From Ctenosaura bakeri (lineage: Eukaryota > Chordata > Lepidosauria > Squamata > Iguanidae), in NCBI GenBank assembly GCA_948474755.1, contig CAOLHI010001649.1:124001-188000 (forward strand): DNA of 64,000 bases. The letters are read 5' to 3'. Below are positions 24,820-34,450 of the stretch, one piece after another. The position numbers and the translations under genes are program-made. Under the pieces are notes generated by a model. It saw only the letters and a list, made by a program, of their open reading frames with translations. It had not been told where the DNA came from and made no database searches. Every line of letters starts with the position of its first letter. Position 1 is the first letter of the stretch.

Positions 24820-24942
24820 CCCAGATCCCCTCATGGGCTGCCACTAATATCACCATTGCCATACACATAGCAAGCCCAAATATCTCAAAAGTTGGAGATA
24901 TTTTGGCTTGCTATGTGTGTGGCATAGCATAGGGGGTCTGGG
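24820..24942. repeat. Long imperfect hairpin (palindromic element)
   Basis: Left-arm words (acccagatcccct, atacacatagcaagccc, aaatatctc) recur in inverse order on the right (gagatattttggcttgctat, gtgtgtggcat, agggggtctggg), around a short central loop at about 24888-24894. The left arm carries about 20 extra bases. This is probably a decayed palindromic MITE. No target duplication was identified. Confidence 0.7.
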
Positions 24943-25699
24943 ATTTTTTTCTCAAAATGGTGACAGAATGTGACTTCTCATCACTTTCCTGCTGCCATTT
25001 TGAGAGGAAAAACAGTGGAAAATGAAGGTGTTATGATGTTCTGGGCACTTCTGATGAAGGTCAGAGGGTATTTTTTCATGCATTTAGGGGACTTTCTATA
25101 GCAAAAATTACCATCCAATCATGCTGATTTGTTTTGTTTTGTTTAAAATGGGAGGATGCTGGATTTCAGGGCACAAAATTCATGGGATCTAGTGAGCACA
25201 TAGAGACCATGGACATCACTTTGCCCATTCTTGCTATATGTGATACTCAACCCTGCTTGTTTGGACTTTGTTGGCCCTCAATGCTGCAGGAAGAATAGAA
25301 GTTACAGCTCCCAGAATTCCCTGGCAGTATCCAGCCACAACCCCAAAGAGATGGAATCTTCTTCATCCAAATGTTTGGTTTAAATTTCAGGAAGGTAATC
25401 AAGAGCTGCATTTTACTCGTGGGTGCTGCCAAAAGCAAAAATGTAGAATCCAAAGCACTAGCATATTCTATCCTAAATCTCTTAGTGCTGGTAACTAAAT
25501 TTTAGGGTGGACATCCCTTTTTAGAACAGTAAGGAGGAGTCAACACTGAAGGAAAAAAATACCACATGATATAATGGGAAAGCAGGCATGGCCAGCTGGG
25601 CATCATATTTGCTCCCTGGTCCTGAAACTTGCCCATTCTTGAGCATGTAGACCTATGTCTCTTTGGCACTCTGATCTATACTCCCTAATCCTCCTGGCT
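24943..25699. other. Unassigned sequence, no gene seen
   Basis: No element or exon-like frame recognised. Confidence 0.45.
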
Positions 25700-25860
25700 G
25701 CTTGCTAGAGATGGATTAGAAATTTGTTTCAATTTGGTTTGAGAATGATTTAGAAAAATTTTAAAATCTCGTCATATTCACAATGGAAAGAACTTAAGTT
25801 TTTAAAAATTAAAATTTGGGAGAAACCAAAACTGACACGTTCACCTACAGCTTAGAAAAA
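25700..25860. repeat. Possible fragment of unclassified repeat D
   Basis: The words 'catattcacaatggaaagaa', an A-rich run and 'gggagaaaccaaaactgaca' occur in the same order as in the 3' parts of the copies at 26238, 31290 and 31455. The match is short and diverged. Confidence 0.3.
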
Positions 25861-25925
25861 TTGCTTTTTAAAGCAAAACAAAACAACTAAATCTCCCAGA
25901 ATCCCCCAACTGTCCATGTTGACTA

Positions 25926-26098
25926 TGTACCATATTTGCCGGTGTGTAAGATACACTAGAGTAGAAGACGCACTCCATTTATACACTGGCAAATACTATT
26001 TACTGAGGTATAAGACACACCAGTGTATAAGATGCACCCCATTTTCAAACAGCATTTTTTGGGGAAAAAGTGAGTCTTATATGCAAGCAAATACAGTA
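25926..26098. mobile_element. Mariner-like MITE with TA target site
   Basis: Starts (TA)CCATATTTGCCGGTGTGTAAG and ends with the approximate inverse, CTTATATGCAAGCAAATACAG(TA). The outer TA dinucleotides fit Tc1/mariner integration. Internal units of the form GTATAAGAYGCACC repeat three times in both orientations, giving a foldback structure. Non-coding. The superfamily assignment rests only on the TA and the terminus. Confidence 0.7.
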
Positions 26099-26237
26099 TT
26101 TTTGGGAGCTGTAGTCCAAAAACTTCTTGATTCATCTGTACAAGACCAAAGCAGTGAGAAATTAACTCAAAGGTAACACTTTGATTCTCTGCATATTCAA
26201 CCATTTTGGGGGTACCATTTAAGAGTTGCCAGCACTG

Positions 26238-26487
26238 AGAGGTTCCTCACCTTTAATATCTGTATGACAGGCAGGTAAAACATGTTCCTCTCCCTCTTGT
26301 GAAAAACTATACCTATTGAATTTGGCCAATGCAGAGGAGGGAGACTTCCATGTGGGTAATTTTTTTTAAAGAATGTATTAAAATTCACAAGTTTCTTCAT
26401 ATTCAAGATGAAAAGACAGAGAGGTTTTTTTAAAAAATCAGAATGGAAAGTGATGTAACTTAGAAATTTCCCCCTGCCTACCAATAG
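26238..26487 (+). repeat. Unclassified interspersed repeat D
   Basis: Key words in order are ctcacctttaatatctgta, gacaggcagg, tgttcctctcc, ctatacctattgaatttggc, caatgcagaggaggga, a T-rich gap, tcttcatattcaagatgaaa, an A-rich run, atcagaatggaaagtgatg, and a pyrimidine end. The same order occurs at 31455-31697 and 62020-62260. No inverted termini, tRNA head or protein coding seen. Confidence 0.6.
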
Positions 26488-27569
26488 TAGCTGTCTTCCT
26501 GCTTAAATATGTAGTTTTGATCCTGTTCTACTTCCATTGTGCGTCTTCCTTTTCCATCCTGTCTTTCTTCACATCATCGTTTCTGATAAGTTCATTCTAA
26601 CCTTACTTTCTTATATTTATTTTCTATGTTTTTGAGCATCACTTTTTTTCTTTTTCTTTTTTCCTTTGCTGGGCCTATTTTTATTCTCCACCCTTCCTTC
26701 AGCTCCCTTTCCTCTGGGCTGAATGTCCTTTAGCTTTCCTATGCCCAGGGTATCTTTCCTGTCTTCACATTATTCCTGTGTGAGATTTTCATTCAAGACA
26801 AACTGACTATTCTCCTTTCCCTCACAGTATCAGAACTCTTATTTACCTGAGCAATAGAACATTCCTTTACAATGCCAGTTCTGCCAGTCATTCCCAGGGT
26901 ATTCACTACAACAAGCACAGTATGGTATAAAAATTCAAAACAGGAAGCATGATACTGCTCTTGTCTTATAACCTGAAAAAAAATGTCTCCGTGTTTGAAA
27001 GTTAGTAAAGGGGATCCAGCCTCCTTGGGTTTTTGGGGTGGGTTTTTTTGTGGGGGTTTTTGTGTGTGTGTGTTTTTGTTCTTTTGGTGACAGCACTGTT
27101 TTCAGAAAAGGATAAGGAACAAGATTTCATCAAAATGAAGGGAGGTTAGAGGTTGAGACTTGAAAACTTCATGGCCACCTTCATATTTTCCCAAATTTCA
27201 GAGATGTAAACCAGGATACATGTGGCCATGAAACATAAGAGTGTGATCAAGATGGCAAAAGTTTTTAATGAGGAAAAACACATAGGTCAGAAGAGGTTGC
27301 AGAACTCTGTTTTTCCTTGAGCCTACAAAGAACAAGAAACTGCCCCCTCCTCGTCTCTATTCCTTGCTCAGTTAAGGGAGTGCAAACTACATTTCTGCTT
27401 TGAATTCAGTTTGTAGCCACTAAAGTAAGCTGAGGACAAAGGAAGTAAGTGGGAGAAGAAGAAAGAAGATGAAACATTTTAAAGCAGCTGAAAAATTAGG
27501 ATGACAGGGGATTAACTGTAAGAGTCCTGCCAAATCAAAAAAAATTGGGGGGAGGGTAGGATTGTCCAT
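26488..27569. other. Unassigned sequence, no gene seen
   Basis: Pyrimidine-rich to about 26720, then mixed. A G/T-rich run with short (GT)n lies at about 27035-27080. No gene or element recognised. Confidence 0.45.
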
Positions 27570-28018
27570 GCCATTGTATTTCCAGTTTCTATGTATGGTT
27601 GTGAAAACTGGACTGTGAAGACAGCTGAGAGAAAGAAAATAAACTCTTTTGAAATGTGGTGCTGGTGAAGAGTTCTGTGCATACCTGGACTGCTAAAAAG
27701 ACAAATGAATAGGCCCTAGAGCAAATCAAGCCTGAACTCTCCCTAGAAGCCAAAATGACTAAGCTAAGGATGTCATACTTTGGCCATACCATAAGAAGAC
27801 CTGACTCACTAAGAAAGACAATAATGCTTGAGAAGATGGAATGCAGTAGAAAAAGAGGAAGATGGCATTACAGATGGATAGACTCAATCGAGGAAGACAC
27901 CCACCCCCGCCCCCAAATTGCAAGACCTGAGCAGGGTAGTTGGTAGTTGGGTGACTTTGAGGTCTCACATTCCTAGGGTCACCATAAGTGAAAGTCAACT
28001 TAACAGCAGTTAACAACA
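27570..28018 (+). mobile_element. RTE-BovB LINE 3' end
   Basis: The plus-strand frame at 27755-27946 includes LRMSYFGHTIRRPDSLRKT and a following RGRWHYRWIDSI, the C-terminal end of the BovB reverse-transcriptase polyprotein. Upstream, 'gtatggttgtgaaaactgga' and 'agagaaagaaaat' fit the preceding BovB segment. The copy ends with the BovB tail 'gggtcaccataagtgaaag', 'tcaacttaacagcag' and a short AACAACAA run. A C-rich run interrupts it near 27900. It is 5'-truncated and inactive. The same tail type ends the Sauria SINEs in this window. Confidence 0.85.
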
Positions 28019-28149
28019 ATGCACCTTTACTTCTGACCCATAAAGTGAGCATTATTTTTCCTTGCTGGAATATACCAAGTATATCCTGCTTTTTAATAAT
28101 GGCCAAGTGGATAGTACTAAGCTTTTACAAATGTGAAATATTTTTTCCC

Positions 28150-28640
28150 CCAGGAACCAGGGAAACCATCTCAGGTACAGGATATCCAAACAATCATATC
28201 TCCAGATATGAGCCTGCCCAAGCTCTGGGATCTTTGGAGAAAGGCACTCTTTCAGTCCCACCACCTTTTTAGGCACATTTTAGTGAACACAAGAGAGAGA
28301 GGGCCCTCTTTGTGGCTGCTCCCAGACTTTGGAATTTTCTTCCTAGGGATCCTAGAATATCTCCCTCCTTGCTCTCCTTCTGCCAACAAGTAAAAACCAA
28401 TAGATTTTTAGAACTGATTGCAATGAGTTTCTAATTGTGCATTGTTTTGTTTTGGGTATTTTATCTTTCAATACATTTTCAATGGTTTTAATTCTACAGA
28501 TTGTGTGCATGTATGTGTGTATATAAACTGTTTTTGTATATTTTTAATCTGTTCTGATTTTAATATCTGTAAGCTACTTTGAATCCCAATATTGGGAAAA
28601 GGTGGGATACAAATGGCCAAAATAAATGAAACAAACTAAA
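28150..28640 (+). mobile_element. L2-type LINE 3' fragment
   Basis: A plus-strand frame encodes RERGPSLWLLPDFGIFFL, which resembles the ERGPFSVAAPRLWNALP-type C-terminus of squamate L2-like LINEs. A T-rich 3' UTR follows, then 'tgtaagctactttgaatccc', 'aaaaggtgggatacaaatgg' and an AAATAAATGAA tail. 5'-truncated, inactive. Confidence 0.7.
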
Positions 28641-28973
28641 GCTCGTAATTGTTGGCATACTGCTGGTAAATGTAAGCATCCATTTAACTAGTAAATACGA
28701 GAATCCATTTAACTACTTGTGGCTAATAGCCATGTGTTGTTGTTGTTGTTGTCATTGTTGTTGCATGCCTTCAAGTCACTTCCAACTTGTGGGGACCCTA
28801 AGGCAAAACTATCACAGGGTTTTCTGAGGACTGAGAGTGTGTGACATGCCCCAGATCGCCCAGTGGGTTTCCATGGCTGAACTGGGAATAAAATCCTGGT
28901 CTCCAGGCTTATAGTCCAATACTCAAACACAGTGGCATACCAAGGATCAACAGTGCCCAGGGCAAGGGGGAGG

Positions 28974-29680
28974 TGTCATGAGCCCGGCCGAGCTCGCCAA
29001 AGACTCGGACGAGGACTCTGATGCGGTAGACTGCGACTCCCCACCGAAGGATCCCTGGGAGGGTGAGGGGGCCCCAGCAGGGGTGGAAGATGGGCCTGCT
29101 GGTGCCCCCGGAGCCATCCTGGAGCCCGCACCGGTGGCTGAGGCACCCACGATCTTGACAGAGGCTGCGGCCCCTGACTCCAGTCCGGAGTTTGCGGCAG
29201 TCCCTGACTCCGACCCAGAGGCTACTGCTGGCCCTCCTCCCATGTTCCGACAGAGGTGGCAGGAGAAAGAGGCTGTTCGCTGGTCCCAGAGACTGCTGGA
29301 GAAGCAGCTGATGGCTGAAGGCTCCCAGCTGTGAGCCCGGCCCCAAGGACTCCCAGTCAGCTTCAGCTGAGCTAGGGTCTACTTAAGGTGGACGCTGGGG
29401 AGAAGGGCCATGGAGCAACAACCGTTGATCTTCTGTGTTTGCATCCCATGACTGCATTCCTGCCCAGCCCTCCCAGTGGCTGAGCTCCTTGCCTTTGAGT
29501 TGGGTGACGTAACCCTGTATTTACTTTAGGACTCTGTTTGGTGCTCATGGGGACTTTCTTTCGTGCCCTTGGTGACTGTGGGGGTGCTGTAACCCCCTGT
29601 TTACTTTGCTCCCACTAATAAACACCGTCCAACCCCAACTGCTTGCCCCACGTCTGCTTGGCCTCCACCAGCAACTGACA
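28974..29680 (+). mobile_element. Solo LTR with 5-bp target duplication
   Basis: The element starts TGTCATGAGC and ends CAACTGACA. It is flanked on both sides by GGAGG (28969-28973 and 29681-29685). These are the TG...CA ends and 5-bp duplication of a Ty3/Gypsy-type or retroviral-type LTR, and no internal region or second LTR is present, so it is a solo LTR left by recombination. A TATA-like acttaagg lies near 29382, and a poly-A signal AATAAA at about 29618-29623. It is much richer in GC and CpG than its surroundings, which suggests a young insertion or strong compositional bias. Confidence 0.88.
28978..29334 (+). other. 118-codon open frame inside the solo LTR, function unknown
   Basis: An ATG four bases into the LTR opens a 118-codon acidic frame, rich in Asp/Glu, Pro and Ala, with a basic/Gln-rich end (RQRWQEKEAVRWSQRLLEKQ). 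No known domain is recognised and no signal or membrane segment is visible. GC-rich sequence is also open on the minus strand (98 and 145 codons), so chance is a real alternative. It could be a small LTR-encoded protein or a fragment of a coding region that overlaps the LTR. Confidence 0.3.
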
Positions 29681-29685
29681 GGAGG

Positions 29686-29945
29686 GGTGAGTGGCAGGTG
29701 GGTAAGAGAGGAAGGGTCAAACAGTGTCAGGCAGGGGAGGAAGAGGTGAGCAGTGGCAGGAGGGGGAGAGGGTGAGTGGCAGGTGGTGGATGAGGGAGGG
29801 GTGAGTGGCAGGCAGGCAGGGGAGGGAGGGGCAAGCATCGATGGGCAGGGGAAGGAGGAGCGAGAGGTGGGTTGGTGGGGGAAGGATGAGGGGCAGGTGG
29901 GCAGGTTGGGGACAGGTGAGCAGTGGCAGGGGGCTAGGTGGGGGG
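29686..29945. repeat. G-rich imperfect minisatellite
   Basis: Units built from gagtggcaggtgg, gagggaggggtga and gcaggcaggggagg repeat irregularly. Many runs of three or more G on the plus strand could form G-quadruplexes. It belongs to the hAT-type element 28930-30023. Confidence 0.8.
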
Positions 29946-30051
29946 GCTTCTTCTTTTTTGAACCCCCTTGACATTGGGGCTTGGGGCACAAGCCCCAGTT
30001 ACCCCACCCTAGGTCTGCTTCTGCTCAAACCACTGCACCACTCTGGTTCTC

Positions 30052-31212
30052 AATGTATAGTTTCAACTAAGTCATGCATTCTGGGAAAAAGTATCCTCAT
30101 TTGCCTTTTCTGAACCACTGTAAAGCAGTTTCTCTGAGTGACCATCAATTCCTTTATTCTCAAAGAAGATAAGAAAGAAAGAAAAATTATTCTCGTTTTT
30201 AACTCATATATCTGCCATGCCCATCCCTGTCTCCCTCATCCCCACTTCACAAATTTAAAACATGTTCTGAGTTTCTAAGGAATCTTAGAGCAGCCCAGCA
30301 TAAGGATCAGCAAAATTACCCTTGTCACGTACCAGTACTCTCAGGCTACTGTGCTTCAACTGAAACCTTGATTTGACTGGGGCCCTGCACTATGGCATAC
30401 TTAACCTAATGGTTAATTCAGCCCTGATGTTATGAAATTGTCAAGAGAACCGCTAATGCCACAAATCTAAATACTGTGACATTTCCAAATTGTATGCTAC
30501 ACTGATAGGGATAAACTAGATTGGATAGTTATATGGTGACTCTCGAAAATGACCTTATAGAAACATTTATTTCACAACATTTTAGCCTCATTCTGATTAA
30601 TTAGATTTAGAAATTTTCCTCATTGGGGAATAGTAGAAGATGCCAATCAGCTGAGATCACACATGGAATCCATGTAATTTACCATCTGTCCCAGGTTAGG
30701 ATGTATAACAGGCTCTCCAAAGACCCACAGGTAAGCTCTCTTGCTAAATAAACTTTCTCTTTAAAAAGGAAAACAGTGCTTCCTTATCGAGGATACTCTA
30801 GAGGAAAAAAGAAACAGGATGAATGTAACCTCTCACTAATGAGGCACTAATGCATAATTATTATAATGCAAACACTTCTCTCCATAGAGGAATATTTATA
30901 AACACAAGAATGCTCTCATTTGCACAAATACACAAATTGTTGTTCCTCTTGTGGGTTTACCTCATTGCAGCAATGTTAATGAATTTCATTCAGTCTGAAC
31001 TTGGTCATTTTGAAAATGCTCAGGAAATTAGCTTTTACATTTCTTCTTGTTGTCTGCATTGACTGTACAGGGACGCAGTATGAAATGAAATCAAGGAGGG
31101 AACAGTTACACACAAGTATCATTTTCAGTATTACCTTCTTGTTATTAGAGATGTCCAAACTGTCATATCTCAGTTCTTGCACCTACAGACCCTTTGCTTC
31201 TCCCATCATTTT
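30052..31212. other. Repeat-poor segment, no gene seen
   Basis: AT-rich and apparently unique, with TAAT/ATTA-rich words near 30595-30610 and 30845-30870. Frames up to 111 codons overlap on both strands without a domain. Confidence 0.45.
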
Positions 31213-31275
31213 TGTAAGCCTGCTTGAGCCTCAGTTCTGGGAGAAAGGCAGGTTATTTTTTAAAAAAATAATTTT
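31213..31275 (+). mobile_element. LINE 3' tail
   Basis: The sequence 'gtaagcctgcttgagcctca' followed by 'gggagaaaggcaggttat' and a T/A-rich run resembles the 3' end of L2-like LINEs. Nothing else of the element remains. Confidence 0.45.
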
Positions 31276-31289
31276 TCACTTTATTTTTT

Positions 31290-31395
31290 ATAAGAAATTC
31301 ACAGACTTCTTCATATTCACAATAGAAAGAGCTTGAGATTTGAGATATTTTGATTGAAAGAAACTGAAAGTGACAGATTCATTCAACTAGACTCA
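31290..31395. repeat. Fragment of unclassified repeat D
   Basis: 'gacttcttcatattcacaat', 'agaaagagcttgag', then 'gaaactgaaagtgacagatt' match the 3' part of repeat D at 31640-31690 and 26395-26470. Confidence 0.45.
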
Positions 31396-31454
31396 GGGCT
31401 TGGAGTGCTGCACTGTTGAAAGTCTGGGTTCATGTTTGTACTGAATTAGAGTTG

Positions 31455-31697
31455 TCGCTTCCTCTTTTCTAACAGGTTTCTCATCTTGAACATCTATAGA
31501 TTGTCCACATGGTCCTCTCCAACATGAGCATAGCTCTACCTATTGAATGTGGCTGGTACAAGTGAAGGTGAATTTTGTTTCAACGTGTTTTCTTAGAAGA
31601 GTTGACCAAAATTTGCAAATTTCACCATGTTGATGAAAAGAACATGAGGTTTAAAAAAATCAGATATGGAAGAAAGCTAAATTAGCAGATACTCCCA
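31455..31697 (+). repeat. Unclassified interspersed repeat D
   Basis: The ordered words are tcctctccaacatgagcata, gctctacctattgaatgtgg, gaattttgtttcaac, gaccaaaatttgcaaattt, gatgaaaagaacatgaggtt, an A run, and atatggaagaaagctaaatt followed by cagatactccc. They align with 26238-26487 and 62020-62260. The Sauria SINE at 31702 starts right after it. Confidence 0.6.
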
Positions 31698-31701
31698 TGC
31701 C

Positions 31702-31890
31702 TTGTTGTTGTGTGCCTTCAAGTTGCTCTGACTTACAGAAGCCCTAGGAGAACTTATGATGTGGTTTTCTGAGGCTAAGTCTGTGTGTGAGGCACCCAAA
31801 GTCATCCAGTGGGTTTCCATGGCTGAGCAGGGAAATGAACCCTGGTCTTCAGGTTCGTAGTCCGAAACTCAGACTACTACACCACAGTGA
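31702..31890 (-). mobile_element. Sauria-type SINE
   Basis: On the minus strand it has a tactttgg-free head reading ctgtggtgtagtagtctgag, then ggaaacccactggatgactt, and a BovB-like tail (gcttctgtaagtcagagcaa, cttgaaggcacacaacaaca). It lacks the usual 'ctcagaggaaggcaatgg' middle block, so it is internally shortened. Confidence 0.88.
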
Positions 31891-33184
31891 ATCTTATTTC
31901 CATGCCTCCCTACGTGCATCCTGGCAAACAGATCCAAATGAAGAAACTAGACTTAACGATTTTAGGAATGAGCCAAGATAGTAAGCCAGTTTGAAGGCAG
32001 GTGCACATGGCTGTAGTAGGGTCAGTTAAAGGATAATCCTATTCTTTCCTAGCACAAGCTTTACTGCATTGCTTACTACAGACATGCTGCTTCAATCTGC
32101 CATTGGAAGTCTATATTTTTCCAGTACCATCTTCCCAGTAATGACACTGCTAAAAAAAATCCAGATATATGGAACCCAAGGAAAAAAAGGTAACTGAGTA
32201 GGCTTTAAAAGGCATTGTAGAAAAGGAGTTTCATTCTCAGAGGATTTGTTAACTGAAGTGTGCCTGTATAATTCCCAGAAAACCTCAGTCAAATATCCGA
32301 AGACTATGCTGACTGAGGATACTGTAATCCCAAAAAGTAACTTTTCTGATTTTTCATTTTCCAGTTGGTGATGGAGACATAGATACAGCTATCTATATAT
32401 TCCTATAGATAGCAAAGATATAGCTGTAAATGCAGATATAATTGTAGATCAACACAGTTTCTACATTTTCAGGGTCTCCTTGGGAACATGACTAAGGACT
32501 CTGCATGAATACAAAAGATGCCATAGTGAGCTCCTGGACTTTAAAATTAACCACTAGAGTGTGTGAAACATTAAGGTAATCAGGCTCAACTCCATGAGAC
32601 AAAAATCTGGTAATGCAATATTTATCACATGATTTTAGAACACTTCTCATTTTGGGTTTGAATTTTGGACTACATTTTCATATAACACATTCCTGGATCC
32701 TTCAAAGAATCATTTTTGCCTAGTGTTACCTATGGCAGAGCTTGGAAATGTTATGGGTGGATATAGCTCACAGAATCCCATTGGCCCTAACGCCTGAAGG
32801 ATTTGGGGAATTTTAGTCCAAAAAAATTACTTTTCCAAGCTCCAAACATCAGTAAATATGTTTTATCTTGTAGTTTTATCTCTGACTTCACGGCACTGGC
32901 CTATGATGAATTTAGTTTCTTTTGAAAAGGGCACAGCACCATACATTCTATTAGTTCTCTAGTAGAACTGTATTGTGTGCCTTCAAAGCATACTTTCAGT
33001 CAAAAAATAATACACAGAGAGAGGGCGGCAAAGAAAACAAAGAAGACCCTATTTTCAAGCAAGTGCCAGTATTGAGCTATGCAAGCCACTGGATGTCCTC
33101 ACCTGTATCTCTGTTCCAAGCTTAAGCTGTCTTGTGTTATGTATGTTATGCTAAACTAATGGGATAATCATTGTGTAGTACATG
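31891..33184. other. Unassigned sequence, no gene seen
   Basis: Apparently unique sequence. A perfect 10-bp hairpin lies at 32388-32413 (gctatctata, 6-base loop, tatagatagc). A possible decayed hAT-like palindrome remnant lies near 32755-32850. No gene recognised. Confidence 0.45.
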
Positions 33185-33189
33185 AAAGA

Positions 33190-33322
33190 AGTGGTGGACT
33201 GTGTCCTTCCTCCAGATACTTCTGGACTGCAGTTTCCAACATCTCTTAACACTGAGTATATGGCTTGGTCTGATGAGAGTTGTAGTTGAACATCTGGTGG
33301 GCTTCTAGTTGCCCACACCTGA
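33190..33322. mobile_element. hAT-like palindromic MITE, decayed
   Basis: 'ttctggactgcagtttccaa' and the rough inverse 'gagagttgtagttgaacatc' flank a short centre. The right end reads 'agttgcccacacctg', like the CAGGTGTGGGCAACT hAT terminus. The left terminus is not recognisable. Confidence 0.5.
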
Positions 33323-34198
33323 CTTTTGAAAATGATGGTGATGATGATGATAATGCACTGTAAAAGAAGACGACACAGGACAACTCAGATAATTTTCTTG
33401 CCAGATATACCCAGGACTGATTCTAAGTTTGAGTGGGAGGTCCTGAATAAAGGGCCACAACTTTGTGGGTGCCCTCTCAACTTGGTGGGTCCTGGGAGTA
33501 GTGTGAGCTTTGATTCAGCTCTGAATGACTGGGAAACACCATTTGATTTCTGATGGTGGCCTGAAGCATGACTGTATTAGAAGCACTGTGGGAAAATAAC
33601 CTAAAATTACCCCAGCTGTTTTTTTTAAACCTTCATACACCAGGATGAGACATTCTAGTCCTAGGTTTGTCATAGGACTCACATAATAATTTGTCATAGG
33701 ATCACAGTTTGTCATAGAACTGACATATATCTAGACCCAAAATTATCATCTGAATGGTTATAAACTATGTCCCCAAATCATGGCACTTCCACTGTACAGT
33801 ATTTTCCCCACTGTAGACAAAAGACGTCTGGTACCATAAATAAATAAATAAATCCAACAAATCTTTTGATTTTTCCAACTGAAGTACTTTTTGTCTTAGA
33901 TAATACAATGCATTGTTGCACGGGGAGTCCCATGCCATTTTCTGGTACACTCTGATGCAGCAAAGCAGAAATGGTGTGCCTTGCCTGTCCAGAAGTTAGC
34001 CCCATTGAGGGAATATCAAAATGTCTTCCATTGAAGGAAGACTGGAATTCATTAAGTCCAAGAAAATCCACCTTAAGGACGCATTGTTTTCTAGCTCCTT
34101 GGTTTTTTTCTACTTTTGAGTGCTTGAATTCTGCACACACAAACACCATTTAGGACCCTGGACATTTTTATACCCCAAAGTATGTTGGAATTTTTCCC
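33323..34198. other. Unassigned sequence, no gene seen
   Basis: Begins with a (GATGAT)-like stretch at about 33333-33350. An (AAAT)n run lies at 33837-33853. A short local repeat of 'tttgtcatag' occurs at about 33667-33715. The 123-codon minus-strand frame at 33778-34149 has no recognised domain. Confidence 0.4.
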
Positions 34199-34450
34199 TA
34201 GAAGCCAAGATGACTAAACTGAGCTGTCATACTTTGGACATATCTGAGATGATGTGACTCATTAAAAATGATGATAACATTCAGCCAAGAAGAAGGTAGT
34301 AGGAAAAGAGGAAGACCACATTCCAAGTAGATAAATTCAATCAAGGAAGCCACAGCCCTGAATCTTAGCAGGACCACTGATAACTGGGGCTATGGGAGAT
34401 CTCTCACTCTGGGTCAATATAAGTCAAAGTCACATTGACAGCAAATAGCA
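34199..34450 (+). mobile_element. RTE-BovB LINE 3' end, decayed
   Basis: 'agaagccaagatgactaaac', 'actttggacatatctgagat', 'gtaggaaaagaggaagacca', 'attcaatcaaggaagccaca' and the tail 'ggtcaatataagtcaaagtc' follow the BovB order seen at 27570. Small indels break the coding frame. Confidence 0.8.

Larger units (their letters stand above)
28930..30023. mobile_element. GC-rich hAT-type element (CAGTGGCATACC terminus)
   Basis: The left end CAGTGGCATACC matches the termini at 47593 (CAGTGGTGTACC) and 52564 (CAGTGACATAGG). The right end is diverged (ctgcttctg). The flanking 8-mers ctcaaaca/ctcaaacc match at 7 of 8. Without the LTR and its duplication it is about 380 bp. The right part (29686-29945) is a G-rich imperfect minisatellite of gagtggcaggt/gggaggg-type units. 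No transposase is encoded. The long minus-strand Pro/Ser-rich frame across it is the repeat read through. Confidence 0.75.
28738..30051 (-). mobile_element. Sauria-type SINE split by a hAT that carries a solo LTR
   Basis: SINE sequence on the minus strand resumes after an interruption. The head segment (gccagagtggtgcagtggtt) lies at 30024-30051. The body and BovB-like tail (gtccccacaagttggaagtg, acttgaaggcatgcaacaac) lie at 28738-28929. The gap is filled by 28930-30023, and the 8-mers ctcaaaca and ctcaaacc bracket that insert. This layering gives relative ages: SINE first, hAT second, LTR last. Confidence 0.85.

Noticed and set aside
29545..29991. 148-codon Pro/Ser-rich minus-strand frame
   Set aside because: It is the G-rich minisatellite and LTR end read on the other strand. 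Low-complexity, no gene evidence.
33778..34149. 123-codon minus-strand frame
   Set aside because: No domain and no exon-type context. It also crosses an (AAAT)n run.
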